Assembly (NCBI RefSeq): GCF_009604385.1
Contig: NZ_WEGJ01000023.1
Span: 1-64,000, forward strand
Direction of reading: 5' to 3'
From: Streptomyces smaragdinus
Lineage (GTDB): Bacteria > Actinomycetota > Actinomycetes > Streptomycetales > Streptomycetaceae
Length of the DNA stretch: 64,000 nucleotides
The notes under the pieces were generated by a model that did no database searches, was not told where the DNA came from, and saw nothing but the letters and a program-made list of their open reading frames with translations. The position numbers and the translations under genes were made by a program. Shown here one piece after another: positions 32,465 to 40,840 of the stretch (the stretch's first letter is position 1; the number at the start of each line of letters is the position of its first letter).

Positions 32465-32656
32465 ATGACAGTCATCGCGCGGCACGAGACGAGGGCGCTG
32501 CTCCGCGCCCATCTGTCGGCGGCCACGTCCTACCGGCATCTGACGCGTCACTGCCCCATCTGCCACCAGCTCCTGCGCCTCGCGCTGAACCAGCCCGCGT
32601 CCGCCGGGCCGTCCGCCGCGCCGGCAGAGGAGGACACCGCCCGGGCGTCCCGGTGA
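32465..32656 (+). CDS. small DUF6274-type protein
   Basis: A 63-residue protein with HETRALLRAHLSAA, YRHLTRHCPICHQLLRLAL and a short polar tail. The CPxC pair with nearby histidines could bind a metal. I recall this family (DUF6274) as a Streptomyces-restricted small protein encoded beside bldC; that is memory, not a search. ATG 32465 is chosen because the conserved part starts there. It is convergent with bldC. Function unknown. Confidence 0.7.
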   Translation: MTVIARHETRALLRAHLSAATSYRHLTRHCPICHQLLRLALNQPASAGPSAAPAEEDTARASR

Positions 32657-33096
32657 CACGGCGGCCAACTCCCTTTACCGCAGCATCGTTACGCAGGGCA
32701 ACCACGGTGCGATGTGACGGGAGTCACGAAACCGGTTACCGCTGAGGGAACTTCACGGTCCCCTTACAGCCGCTCAATTTTATATGTGCAATTGCACCCG
32801 CCTCGAAGGGCCGACGCGATCCCCTCGGAATGTGCCCGTACGGCCCTAGCCGACAGGCTCCCGTCCCACCCCGCAGAAGGCCTGCCCGCCCTCCGCACAG
32901 GCCCCACGCGCCCCACAGCACCCCTCGCCCCCGGGAATCACGCGGGGCCGACCGGCACCCCCCGGAGACAACGAAGATCGCGCCGGACCCGGCGGAGTCC
33001 AGCGCGATCAAAGTCGTACAGGTGGGCATCAGAGCCGGGATGGGGGTCCCGAAATGCCCGGATATGTAGTTGTTACTGCTGACGCAGACGTACTCG
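32657..33096. other. 440-bp non-coding gap between DUF6274-type gene and bldC
   Basis: No gene is seen. It contains an AT-rich patch TTTTATATG (about 32779-32786) directly followed by the perfect palindrome GTGCAATTGCAC (32786-32797). Both flanking genes end here. Confidence 0.5.
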
Positions 33097-33303
33097 TCAG
33101 ACCTCGCTGCGCTGCTGCGGAATGCCCGCGAGCAGGGCGCGGACCTCCGCCTCACGGTAGCGGCGGTGCCCACCCAGCGTGCGGATGGACGTGAGCTTGC
33201 CCGCCTTAGCCCAGCGCGTGACCGTCTTGGGGTCGACGCGGAACATCGTGGCAACCTCAGCAGGGGTCAGCAGCGGCTCGGCATCAGGGGTGCGAGCGGT
33301 CAT
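33097..33303 (-). CDS. bldC: developmental regulator BldC
   Basis: A 68-residue MerR-like DNA-binding protein, essentially the S. coelicolor BldC sequence as I remember it. The winged helix-turn-helix runs LLTPAEVATMFRVDPKTVTR, WAKAGKLTSIRTLGGHRRY and REAEVRALLAG. BldC binds cooperatively to direct repeats and controls entry into aerial growth. The ATG at 33303 gives the known length; the 19 codons upstream are leader. It stands alone with a 580-bp upstream region. Confidence 0.98.
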   Translation of the reverse strand: MTARTPDAEPLLTPAEVATMFRVDPKTVTRWAKAGKLTSIRTLGGHRRYREAEVRALLAGIPQQRSEV

Positions 33304-33879
33304 GAGCGGCCTCCTCGGGAGAACCGAACTGAACTCGGTTCTTTCCTCTAAATTCTGCACCTTGACCCGCGTTGTCCGAAATGGAGGGACGCGGGTCGAG
33401 TCGGTTATAGGACGAACGGCTTGTCCTCGGCACTACAACTACACCATCTGTCCAGCGCCGTGGCTCAAACCGACGGAATTGCCCTCTGAGGTGTTCAACC
33501 CCAGCGGAAGCCGATGGACCATGCCATAACGGACAGTCACACGGTCGTAACGATCAGTCACAGCCCCACCAGAGGCCACAAGGCCCCCCATGAAGATCAA
33601 TACCCGGCATTCCACCCGAAGTTGGATGCAAGGTACCCCTCCTGGACTCCTTGTCCTATTTTGACACGAGGGTATGGGATGTGGGCAAGACCCCGGTACG
33701 TGTAATCCATCACGCTTGGGGCTTTGGCCCGGATCGGGACCAACGTCCCGACTTCCCGGTGACCCTGGGTCACATGCGGAGGACCTTAGTCCGTAATCGC
33801 CCGTCGCACTAGGTTTCGCATGACCTTACCGGTGTCGGAGATGTGTCCCGGTCATGTGACGCGGGCACACCCCCGGCCG
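33304..33879. other. 576-bp upstream region of bldC
   Basis: Non-coding and AT-richer than its surroundings. It holds several AATT-containing tracts near bldC (AAATTCTGC at about 33351, GGAATTGCC at about 33476), which would suit BldC-type direct repeats. Short ORFs in it have atypical codons. The next gene is transcribed away from bldC into it, so its terminator should also lie here. Confidence 0.45.
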
Positions 33880-34749
33880 CTAGCTCGCGAACTGCCGGTC
33901 CCTGACCCGGCCCCAACGGTCCGTCAGCCGCCGGTACGCGGCCCCCGCCCGCTCCCCGTCCCCGGCGGCCAGCGCGGTCAGCCCCTCCGCGACGTCCGCC
34001 GCCGAGTGGTCGCCCTCCAGATGCTCCTTCGGCAGCGCGTGCACCAGCCCGCCGTAGTCCAGCTCCACCAGCGACCGCGGATGGAACTCCTCCAGCCACC
34101 GCCCCACGTCGGTGAGCCCGTCGATCAGCGGCTCGTGCGGCCCCGGCTCCCCCGCCGCCACTGCCTCCCGCGACGCGTCCCGCAGCGCCCGCAGCCCGCG
34201 CGCCACCCGCCGCCGCGCCTGCGCCATGGGCGTCCGGTACCGGAACACCGCCGCCGAGGGGCCACCCGGCGCGTACTCCCGCTCCTCGTCGGCGAAGAGC
34301 ACGAACCACCGCACCGGCACCACCCACACCGACGTCCGGATCCACGGCCGGGCGTCCGGGTTCTCCCGCCGCCACCGGTCGTAGTCCGCCGCCGCCTGCT
34401 CCCGCAGCACCCGCGGCAGCGCCGCCGCCAGCACCGCCTCCGGCAGCTCCGCCTCCAGCTCCCGCAGCGCCAGCCACGCCCGCAGCCGGGTCCGCCAGGG
34501 GCACACGCACGTGACGCCGTCCACCACGGCGACGAACGCGTCCTCGCTCTCGTGCGCCGGCACGCCCTGCGGCGGCGTGCCCGTCAACCCGCCCAGGGAG
34601 AGCCGCAGTTCGTCCTGTGCGCCGGGCAGGGCCTCCCGGCGGGCGTACCGGTACCAGTGGCCGCGCTCGGGCTCCGGAAAGGCTGCCAGAGGCTCGTACA
34701 CCCTCAGGTAGGAGGCGTACGGAACCACCACCGACGACACCACTGCCAC
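33880..34749 (-). CDS. conserved hypothetical protein between bldC and vdh
   Basis: A 289-residue soluble protein with no recognised domain. It opens VAVVSSVVVPYASYLRVYEPLAAF and contains FVAVVDGVTCVCPWRTRLRAWLALRELE and WIRTSVWVVPVRWFVLFADEERE. The C-terminus is Arg/Leu-rich helix (RRLTDRWGRVRDRQF). I prefer the GTG at 34749 with GGAAGGGAG just upstream over the GTG at 34773. Its place between bldC and vdh matches S. coelicolor SCO4090 as I recall. No function is assigned. Confidence 0.8.
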   Translation of the reverse strand: MAVVSSVVVPYASYLRVYEPLAAFPEPERGHWYRYARREALPGAQDELRLSLGGLTGTPPQGVPAHESEDAFVAVVDGVTCVCPWRTRLRAWLALRELEAELPEAVLAAALPRVLREQAAADYDRWRRENPDARPWIRTSVWVVPVRWFVLFADEEREYAPGGPSAAVFRYRTPMAQARRRVARGLRALRDASREAVAAGEPGPHEPLIDGLTDVGRWLEEFHPRSLVELDYGGLVHALPKEHLEGDHSAADVAEGLTALAAGDGERAGAAYRRLTDRWGRVRDRQFAS

Positions 34750-34973
34750 GCCACGCTCCCTTCCGGCCGTCACCTCGGGGTTCCCCGCCCGGCTCCCGGA
34801 CGAACCGCTCCCGAAATGTCCCGGGAAGGCAGCCTGCCCGCGGCGGACGCCCGGAAAGAGGTGCGACGCAGTCGAGTCTCCCCCAGACTGATGTGCTGTA
34901 ACTCACCGGGGGCGCCACCTGCCCCCGGCGCCCTCCTGCCCGTCAGGGCATCCCGGGCGGGGGTCCGGCGTTC

Positions 34974-35014
34974 TAGTCTCTGGATCGAAAGGCCCTCCCC
35001 ACCCACAGGAGGGC
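34974..35014 (+). promoter_or_regulatory. vdh promoter and leader hairpin
   Basis: A -10-like TAGTCT (34974-34979) is followed by a leader hairpin GCCCTCC (34992-34998) / GGAGGGC (35008-35014). The start codon is 29 bases further on. Confidence 0.4.
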
Positions 35015-35042
35015 GTCCCCGCGAACGACCGGAGTCACCACC

Positions 35043-36155
35043 GTGACCGACGTATCGTCCTCCGTCAGCGCCGACGGACGCGTGCCCGATTCACCCTTCC
35101 TGCAGACCCTGTTCCACTCGGATCAGGGAGGCCACGAGCAGGTCGTCCTCTGCCAGGACCGCGCGAGCGGCCTGAAGGCCGTCATCGCCATCCACTCCAC
35201 CGCCCTCGGCCCCGCCCTCGGCGGCACCCGGTTCCACGCCTACGCCTCCGACGAGGAGGCCGTCATGGACGCGCTGAACCTCGCGCGGGGCATGTCGTAC
35301 AAGAACGCGATGGCCGGCCTCGGCCTCGGCGGCGGCAAGGCCGTCATCATCGGGGACCCCGAGACGATGAAGACAGAGGAGCTGCTCCTCGCGTACGGGC
35401 GCTTCGTGGCGTCCCTCGGCGGCCGTTATGTGACGGCGTGCGACGTCGGCACATACGTCCAGGACATGGACGTCATCGCGCGGGTCAACAAGTGGACGAC
35501 GGGCCGCTCCCCCGAGAACGGCGGCTGCGGCGACTCCTCGGTGCTCACCTCGTACGGCGTCTTCCAGGGCATGCGGGCGGCGGCCCGGCACCGCTGGGGG
35601 ACCCCGTCCCTCGCGGGCCGCACGGTGGGTGTCGCGGGGGTCGGCAAGGTCGGCCACTACCTGGTGGACCACCTGATCTCGGACGGCGCGGACGTGGTGG
35701 TCACGGACGTCCGCGAGGAGTCGATCGCCCGCGTCCTGGCGGCGCACCCGAAGGTCCGCGTCGCGGCGTCGACGGACGACCTGATCCGCCTCCCCCTGGA
35801 CGTGTACGCGCCCTGCGCGCTGGGCGGCGCCCTCTCCGACGAGACGGTCCCGGCCCTGACGGCGAAGATCGTCTGCGGCGCGGCGAACAACCAGCTCGCC
35901 CATCCGGGCGTGGAGAAGGACCTCGCGGACCGGGGGATCCTGTACGCGCCCGACTACGTCGTGAACGCGGGCGGGGTCATCCAGGTCGCGGACGAGCTCC
36001 ACGGCTTCTCGATGGACCGGGCCCGCGCGAAGGCGTCCCTGATCTACGACACGACCCTGGAGATCTTCGCCAAGGCGGACGCGGACGGCATCCCGCCGGC
36101 GGTGGCGGCGGACCGCATCGCGGAACAGCGCATGTCAGAGGCGAAGCAAGCCTGA
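35043..36155 (+). CDS. vdh: valine (branched-chain amino acid) dehydrogenase
   Basis: A 370-residue Glu/Leu/Phe/Val dehydrogenase. It deaminates valine, leucine and isoleucine with NAD, feeding branched acyl-CoA starters to fatty acid and polyketide synthesis. Motifs: the substrate/catalytic segment GPALGGTRFHAYASDEEAV, the catalytic lysine in GLGLGGGKAVI, the NAD-binding GVAGVGKVGHYL and CGAANNQL. The GTG at 35043 has CGGAG 8-9 bases upstream. It is a single gene, ending before a 680-bp repeat-rich gap. Confidence 0.95.
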   Translation: MTDVSSSVSADGRVPDSPFLQTLFHSDQGGHEQVVLCQDRASGLKAVIAIHSTALGPALGGTRFHAYASDEEAVMDALNLARGMSYKNAMAGLGLGGGKAVIIGDPETMKTEELLLAYGRFVASLGGRYVTACDVGTYVQDMDVIARVNKWTTGRSPENGGCGDSSVLTSYGVFQGMRAAARHRWGTPSLAGRTVGVAGVGKVGHYLVDHLISDGADVVVTDVREESIARVLAAHPKVRVAASTDDLIRLPLDVYAPCALGGALSDETVPALTAKIVCGAANNQLAHPGVEKDLADRGILYAPDYVVNAGGVIQVADELHGFSMDRARAKASLIYDTTLEIFAKADADGIPPAVAADRIAEQRMSEAKQA

Positions 36156-36202
36156 CGGCTCGCGACACCGGGGGTTCGGGGGCCGCGCCCCCGGCCCCCG
36201 CA

Positions 36203-36244
36203 GTCGGCGCTGCGCGCCTCGGCCTCAAACGCCGGCCGGGCTGG
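36203..36244 (+). repeat. dispersed Streptomyces repeat, copy 1
   Basis: Core GCGCTGCGCGCCT followed by CCTCAAACGCCGGCCGGGCTG, a sequence type I recognise as abundant between Streptomyces genes. Confidence 0.7.
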
Positions 36245-36281
36245 GATGTGGGGCTTTCGCGCCCTCGGCCTGCGGCAGGTT

Positions 36282-36323
36282 GTCGGCGCTGCGCGCCTCC
36301 GCCTCAAACGCCGGCCGGGCTGG
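36282..36323 (+). repeat. dispersed Streptomyces repeat, copy 2
   Basis: Same 42-bp core as copy 1, with one base different in the middle (GCCTCC for GCCTCG), 79 bases downstream in the same orientation. Confidence 0.7.
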
Positions 36324-36466
36324 ATGGGGTCCGGCCTGCGGTCGCGCTGAGACGTAGGGCTTTCGCGCTTTCGGCCGGCAGTCGGCGTTACGGACCGACC
36401 GGGACACCGCCCGCGCCGGATCCCACTACCCAAAGTGGCATTCGCCCACCCAACGCAACCCCAACC

Positions 36467-36505
36467 CAGCCCGTCCGGCGTTTGAGGACGAGGCGCGCAG
36501 CGCCC
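36467..36505 (-). repeat. dispersed Streptomyces repeat, copy 3 (inverted)
   Basis: The inverted version, CAGCCCGTCCGGCGTTTGAG then GACGAGGCGCGCAGCGCCC. With copies 1 and 2 it can fold a long hairpin. Confidence 0.7.
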
Positions 36506-36836
36506 ACAACGGGGTCGGGGCGGAGCCCCGGGAGCGGGGGCGTGACGCCCCGAGCCGTTTGCAGGCGCAACGCCCCGCAGGGGCGTGCCGCATCTCACGA
36601 CGCACCGTCCGGCCCCACCTCGTCAGACGATAGAATTGGCTCTGACCAGCAAGGACAGGGGCAAGACCGGGCCGTATGACATGGCCCGTCCTGCGAGCGG
36701 CGTACCGTAGGGACGCAGAAGCAGGTACCGTTGAACCCCGACGGACCGGTCTCTCCCCGCGAGAGTCCGTTCTGAATCATGAACGCGTGTCAAGACTCTG
36801 GGGCCGTCGAGCCCCGCCGTATAAGGGGGTCGAGCC

Positions 36837-37106
36837 ATGGGGCGCGGCCGGGCCAAGGCCAAGCAGACGAAGGTCGCCCGCCAGCTGAAGTACAACAGCG
36901 GTGGGACGGATCTCTCACGCCTGGCCAACGAGCTGGGCGCATCTTCACCTCAGCAGCCACCGAACAGTGAGCCGCCCGAGGACGATGAGCTGGACGATGA
37001 CCCGTACGCACAGTACGCGGATCTCTACAACGACGACGACGAGGATGACGAGGACGACGACGAGCAGTCGTCGGGTCAGTCCGCCTCACGCCGTCGCGGG
37101 GCGTAG
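36837..37106 (+). CDS. DUF3073 protein
   Basis: An 89-residue actinobacterial DUF3073 protein. The basic N-terminus MGRGRAKAKQTKVARQLKY is the family hallmark, and the C-terminus is a very acidic D/E run followed by RRRG. ATG 36837 has GGGGG 10 bases upstream. It is cytoplasmic, probably nucleic-acid linked, function unknown. It neighbours purM as in other Streptomyces. The 5' leader from the putative promoter at 36631 is about 195 nt. Confidence 0.92.
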   Translation: MGRGRAKAKQTKVARQLKYNSGGTDLSRLANELGASSPQQPPNSEPPEDDELDDDPYAQYADLYNDDDEDDEDDDEQSSGQSASRRRGA

Positions 37107-37122
37107 CACTCACTCGTACGCC

Positions 37123-37177
37123 GCAGCAAAAAGGGAGCCCAGTCCGAGGTAAGTCCCCGGCGGGCCCTTTTTGCTGC
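37123..37177. terminator. bidirectional terminator between DUF3073 gene and purM
   Basis: Perfect 13-base arms GCAGCAAAAAGGG (37123-37135) and CCCTTTTTGCTGC (37165-37177) give T-runs in both directions. Confidence 0.85.
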
Positions 37178-37244
37178 CTCTTTGCGTCCGGGACGGGCCC
37201 ACGGCTGCCGAGGACCCCCCGGCAGCCCGCTCCACACCCGGCGC

Positions 37245-38303
37245 CTACCCCGCGTAATCCCCGGTCAGCGTGACGGCCTCCGTACGGTCCCCGCGCTCGC
37301 TCACCGAGCCCGCCACCCACGCGTCCACCCCACGGTCCGCCAGCACCGCCAGGGTGACGTCCACGGACTGCTCCGGGATCACCGCGATCATGCCCACGCC
37401 CATGTTCAGCGTCTTCTCCAGCTCGGGCCGCGCGACCTGCCCCAGCTCCCCGACCACGTCGAACACCGCGCCCGGCGTCCACGTCGACCGGTCCACGGAC
37501 GCGTGCAGCGAGTCCGGGACGACCCGGGCCAGGTTGTTCGCCAGCCCACCGCCGGTGATGTGCGAGAACCCGTGCACCTCCGCCGCGCGGATCAGCGCCA
37601 GACAGTCCAGCGAATAGATCTTGGTCGGCTCCAGCAGCTCCTGCCCGAGCGTCCGCCCGAACTCCGCCACCTCGCGGTCCAGCGCCCACCCGGCCCGGTC
37701 GAAGAACACGTGCCGCACCAGCGAGTACCCGTTGGAGTGGAGCCCCGAGGACCCCATCGCGACGACCACGTCACCCGCCCGGATCCGGTCCGCGCCCAGC
37801 ACCTGATCGGCCTCGACGACCCCGGTGCCCGCGCCGGCCACGTCGTAGTCGTCCGGCCCCAGCAGCCCGGGGTGCTCGGCCGTCTCGCCGCCGACCAGCG
37901 CACAGCCGGCCAGCACACAGCCCTCGGCGATGCCCTTCACGATCGCGGCGACCCGCTCGGGCACGACCTTGCCGACACAGATGTAGTCCGTCATGAACAG
38001 CGGCTCGGCACCGGTGACCACCAGGTCGTCGACGACCATGCCGACCAGGTCGTGACCGATGGTGTCGTGCACGTCCATCTTCTGGGCGATCGCGACCTTG
38101 GTGCCCACGCCGTCCGTGGCGGAGGCCAGCAGCGGCCGCTCGTAACGCTTGAGGGCGGAGGCGTCGAAGAGCCCGGCGAAGCCGCCGAGGCCGCCGACGA
38201 CCTCGGGGCGGGTGGCCTTCTTCACCCATTCCTTCATGAGTTCGACGGCGCGGTCGCCCGCCTCGATGTCGACGCCGGCAGCTGCGTAGCTGGCACCAGC
38301 CAT
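37245..38303 (-). CDS. purM: phosphoribosylformylglycinamidine cyclo-ligase
   Basis: A 352-residue AIR synthetase, the fifth step of purine synthesis. Motifs: SYAAAGVDIEAGDRAV, LLASATDGVGTKVAIA (ATP-binding), HDLVGMVVDDLVVTGAEPLFM, GGETAEHPG and SSGLHSNGYSLVR. Full length, ATG 38303. It lies 39 bases downstream of purF and is probably co-transcribed. Confidence 0.98.
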   Translation of the reverse strand: MAGASYAAAGVDIEAGDRAVELMKEWVKKATRPEVVGGLGGFAGLFDASALKRYERPLLASATDGVGTKVAIAQKMDVHDTIGHDLVGMVVDDLVVTGAEPLFMTDYICVGKVVPERVAAIVKGIAEGCVLAGCALVGGETAEHPGLLGPDDYDVAGAGTGVVEADQVLGADRIRAGDVVVAMGSSGLHSNGYSLVRHVFFDRAGWALDREVAEFGRTLGQELLEPTKIYSLDCLALIRAAEVHGFSHITGGGLANNLARVVPDSLHASVDRSTWTPGAVFDVVGELGQVARPELEKTLNMGVGMIAVIPEQSVDVTLAVLADRGVDAWVAGSVSERGDRTEAVTLTGDYAG

Positions 38304-38342
38304 GGCAGTGGGATCCCTTGGTTGTGGGGGTGTACGGAGGTC

Positions 38343-39860
38343 TCAGGGGCGCCGCAGGGCGTCGGCGGCGTCGCGGCCGCCCGCCACCTCGGTCTCCAGC
38401 AGCTGCTTGCCGAGCAGGCCGGGGTCGGGCAGCTCCATCGGGTACTCGCCGTCGAAGCAGGCCCGGCACAGGTCCGGCTTGGCGATGGTGGTCGCCTCGA
38501 TCATGCCGTCGATGGAGATGTACGCGAGGGAGTCGGCGCCCAGCGAGGTGCCGATCTCGTCGACCGTCATCCCGTTGGCGATCAGCTCGGCGCGGGTGGC
38601 GAAGTCGATGCCGAAGAAGCAGGGCCACTTCACCGGGGGCGAGGAGATCCGGATGTGGACCTCGGCGGCGCCGGCCTCGCGGAGCATCTTGACCAGGGCG
38701 CGCTGGGTGTTCCCGCGGACGATCGAGTCGTCGACGACGACCAGCCGCTTGCCCTTGATGACTTCCTTGAGCGGGTTCAGCTTCAGCCGGATGCCCAGCT
38801 GGCGGATGGTCTGCGAGGGCTGGATGAAGGTCCGGCCGACGTAGGAGTTCTTGACCAGGCCGGCGCCGTACGGAATGCCCGAGGCCTCCGCGTAACCGAC
38901 GGCGGCGGGGGTGCCGGACTCCGGGGTCGGTATCACCAGGTCCGCGTCGACCGGGGCCTCCTGGGCCAGCTTGCGGCCCATCTCGACGCGGGAGAGATAG
39001 ACGTTCCGGCCGGCGATGTCGGTGTCCGGGCGGGCCAGGTACACGTACTCGAAGACACAGCCCTTGGGCTTTGCTTCCGCGAATCTGGAGGTTCGCAGAC
39101 CGTCCTCGTCGATCGCGACCATCTCGCCCGGCTCGATCTCCCGTACGAAGGAGGCGCCGACGATGTCGAGGGCCGCGGACTCGGAGGCGATGACCCAGCC
39201 GCGCTCCAGGCGGCCCAGCACCAGCGGCCGGATGCCCTGCGGGTCACGGGCCGCGTACAGCGTGCCCTCGTCCATGAAGACGAGGCTGAAGGCGCCCTTG
39301 ACCTGCGGCAGCACCTGCGGGGCGGCCTGCTCGACCGTCAGCGGCTTGCCGTCGGCGTCGACCTGGCCGGCGAGCAGCGCCGTGATCAGGTCGGTGTCGT
39401 TGGTGGCGGCCACCCGGGAGGCCTTGGTGCCCTCGGCCGGCAGCCGCTCGACCAGTGCGGCGAGCTCCGCCGTGTTGACCAGGTTGCCGTTGTGACCGAG
39501 CGCCAGGGAGCCGTGGGCGGTGGCACGGAAGGTCGGCTGGGCGTTCTCCCACACGGAGGCGCCCGTGGTGGAGTAACGGGCGTGACCGACCGCGATGTGC
39601 CCCTGCAGGGAGCCGAGCGAGGTTTCGTCGAAGACCTGGGAGACGAGTCCCATGTCCTTGAAGACCAGGATCTGTGAGCCGTTGCTCACCGCGATGCCCG
39701 CGGACTCCTGTCCCCGGTGCTGCAACGCGTACAGACCGTAATAAGTGAGCTTGGCGACCTCTTCACCGGGGGCCCAGACACCGAAGACGCCGCAGGCGTC
39801 CTGGGGACCCTTCTCTCCCGGGAGCAGGTCGTGGTTGAGTCGTCCATCACCACGTCGCAC
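38343..39860 (-). CDS. purF: amidophosphoribosyltransferase
   Basis: A 505-residue first committed enzyme of purine synthesis. The propeptide (residues 1-22, starting at GTG 39860) precedes the catalytic Cys23 in DACGVFGVW. The glutaminase block includes QHRGQESAGIAV and GHNGNLVN, and the PRPP loop is VVVDDSIVRGNTQ. C-terminal cysteines (CRACFDGEYP) with others suggest the 4Fe-4S class as in Bacillus. First gene before purM. Confidence 0.97.
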   Translation of the reverse strand: MRRGDGRLNHDLLPGEKGPQDACGVFGVWAPGEEVAKLTYYGLYALQHRGQESAGIAVSNGSQILVFKDMGLVSQVFDETSLGSLQGHIAVGHARYSTTGASVWENAQPTFRATAHGSLALGHNGNLVNTAELAALVERLPAEGTKASRVAATNDTDLITALLAGQVDADGKPLTVEQAAPQVLPQVKGAFSLVFMDEGTLYAARDPQGIRPLVLGRLERGWVIASESAALDIVGASFVREIEPGEMVAIDEDGLRTSRFAEAKPKGCVFEYVYLARPDTDIAGRNVYLSRVEMGRKLAQEAPVDADLVIPTPESGTPAAVGYAEASGIPYGAGLVKNSYVGRTFIQPSQTIRQLGIRLKLNPLKEVIKGKRLVVVDDSIVRGNTQRALVKMLREAGAAEVHIRISSPPVKWPCFFGIDFATRAELIANGMTVDEIGTSLGADSLAYISIDGMIEATTIAKPDLCRACFDGEYPMELPDPGLLGKQLLETEVAGGRDAADALRRP

Positions 39861-39942
39861 ACTTCGAGTCTAGGACAGTTTGCGGGCTCTCCGGCACGAG
39901 GGCCGCCCGCTCCCGCGTGATCCCCGCCACCAAAGCGCCCGC

Positions 39943-40722
39943 TCAGGCGGGCTTGACGGCCTCTTCGGACCCCGTCCGCAGTACGGGCAGCAGCCCTCCG
40001 ATGTCCGCCCGCTCCCCGCTCGCCCGCACCGCCGCGGCCTCCCGGGCGTCCGCCCACGCCGTCCGCCCCGCGGCCAGCCGCAGCCAGGTGAGCGGGTCCG
40101 TCTCCACCACGTTCGGCGGGGTGCCGCGGGTGTGCCGGGGCCCCTCGACGCACTGCACGACGGCGTACGGCGGCACGCGGACCTCCACCGCCCCGCCCGG
40201 CGCCTTCACGGCGAGGGCGTCGGCCAGGACCCGTACCGCCGCCGCGAGGGCCTGGCGCTCCAGGGACACGCCGGCGCCCGTGGCCCGCGCGAGGTCGTCG
40301 GCGTGCACCACGACGGCGACGAGGCCGGCCGCCGCGCGGTCTCCCGCGGACATCGCCCCCAGGGCGTGCGGGACGAGCCGCCCGGCCGCGGGCACCCCGT
40401 GCGCCGCGAGCCGGCCGGCCACGGCGTCCAGGGCCGCCAGGGGGTCCCCCGCGGGGGGCTCGGGGGCGTCCGGGGCCTCCAGGGCCCAGCGGGCGGGGTC
40501 CAGCGCCGGACGGACGGCACGGGGCGGCGGGGCGTCCAGGGCGTCCGCGAGGGCGCCGGCGTGCGCGGCGATACGGGCGAGCGGTCCCCGTACGGACGGC
40601 GCCGCGAGCTCCCCGGGGGTCAGCCGGGCGGCGGCCTCGCGTACCCGCGTCAGCTGGGCGGTGAGGGCCGCCCAGGTCCTGGCGGGGTCGTACGTACGGG
40701 GGCGGCGCTTGGGGGGTGGCAT
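39943..40722 (-). CDS. sterol carrier / maleylpyruvate isomerase-type protein
   Basis: A 259-residue protein opening MPPPKRRPRTYDPARTWAAL, the typical start of proteins annotated in Streptomyces as sterol carrier family. The N-terminal helical part resembles the DinB-like/mycothiol maleylpyruvate isomerase fold (LARIAAHAGALADALD, VVVHADDLARATG). The C-terminal part (VRVPPYAVVQCVEGPRHTRG, WLRLAAGRTAW) resembles an SCP2-like domain. ATG 40722 is preferred to one ten codons upstream. Position between purF and purL is conserved in Streptomyces as I recall; function unknown. Confidence 0.8.
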   Translation of the reverse strand: MPPPKRRPRTYDPARTWAALTAQLTRVREAAARLTPGELAAPSVRGPLARIAAHAGALADALDAPPPRAVRPALDPARWALEAPDAPEPPAGDPLAALDAVAGRLAAHGVPAAGRLVPHALGAMSAGDRAAAGLVAVVVHADDLARATGAGVSLERQALAAAVRVLADALAVKAPGGAVEVRVPPYAVVQCVEGPRHTRGTPPNVVETDPLTWLRLAAGRTAWADAREAAAVRASGERADIGGLLPVLRTGSEEAVKPA

Positions 40723-40840
40723 ACGGGCGAGGCTAGCTCGCACCACCGACAATGAACGGCCGCCGAAAATTATCGGCCCCGGAAAAACCCGCGAACCCCG
40801 GCCGGAATCCCGGCCAGGGGTTCACAGTACGCAAAAGCGA

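Larger units (their letters stand above)
36156..36836. other. 681-bp repeat-rich intergenic region
   Basis: It holds three copies of a dispersed Streptomyces repeat (listed separately), GC-rich fragments such as GGGGCGGAGCCCCG (about 36523), and a TAGAAT -10-like box (36631-36636) about 200 bases before the DUF3073 gene. No gene is seen. Confidence 0.7.

Noticed and set aside
33514..33705. 63-codon ORF in the bldC upstream region
   Set aside because: Third-position GC is low for this genome and there is no ribosome site or recognisable protein.
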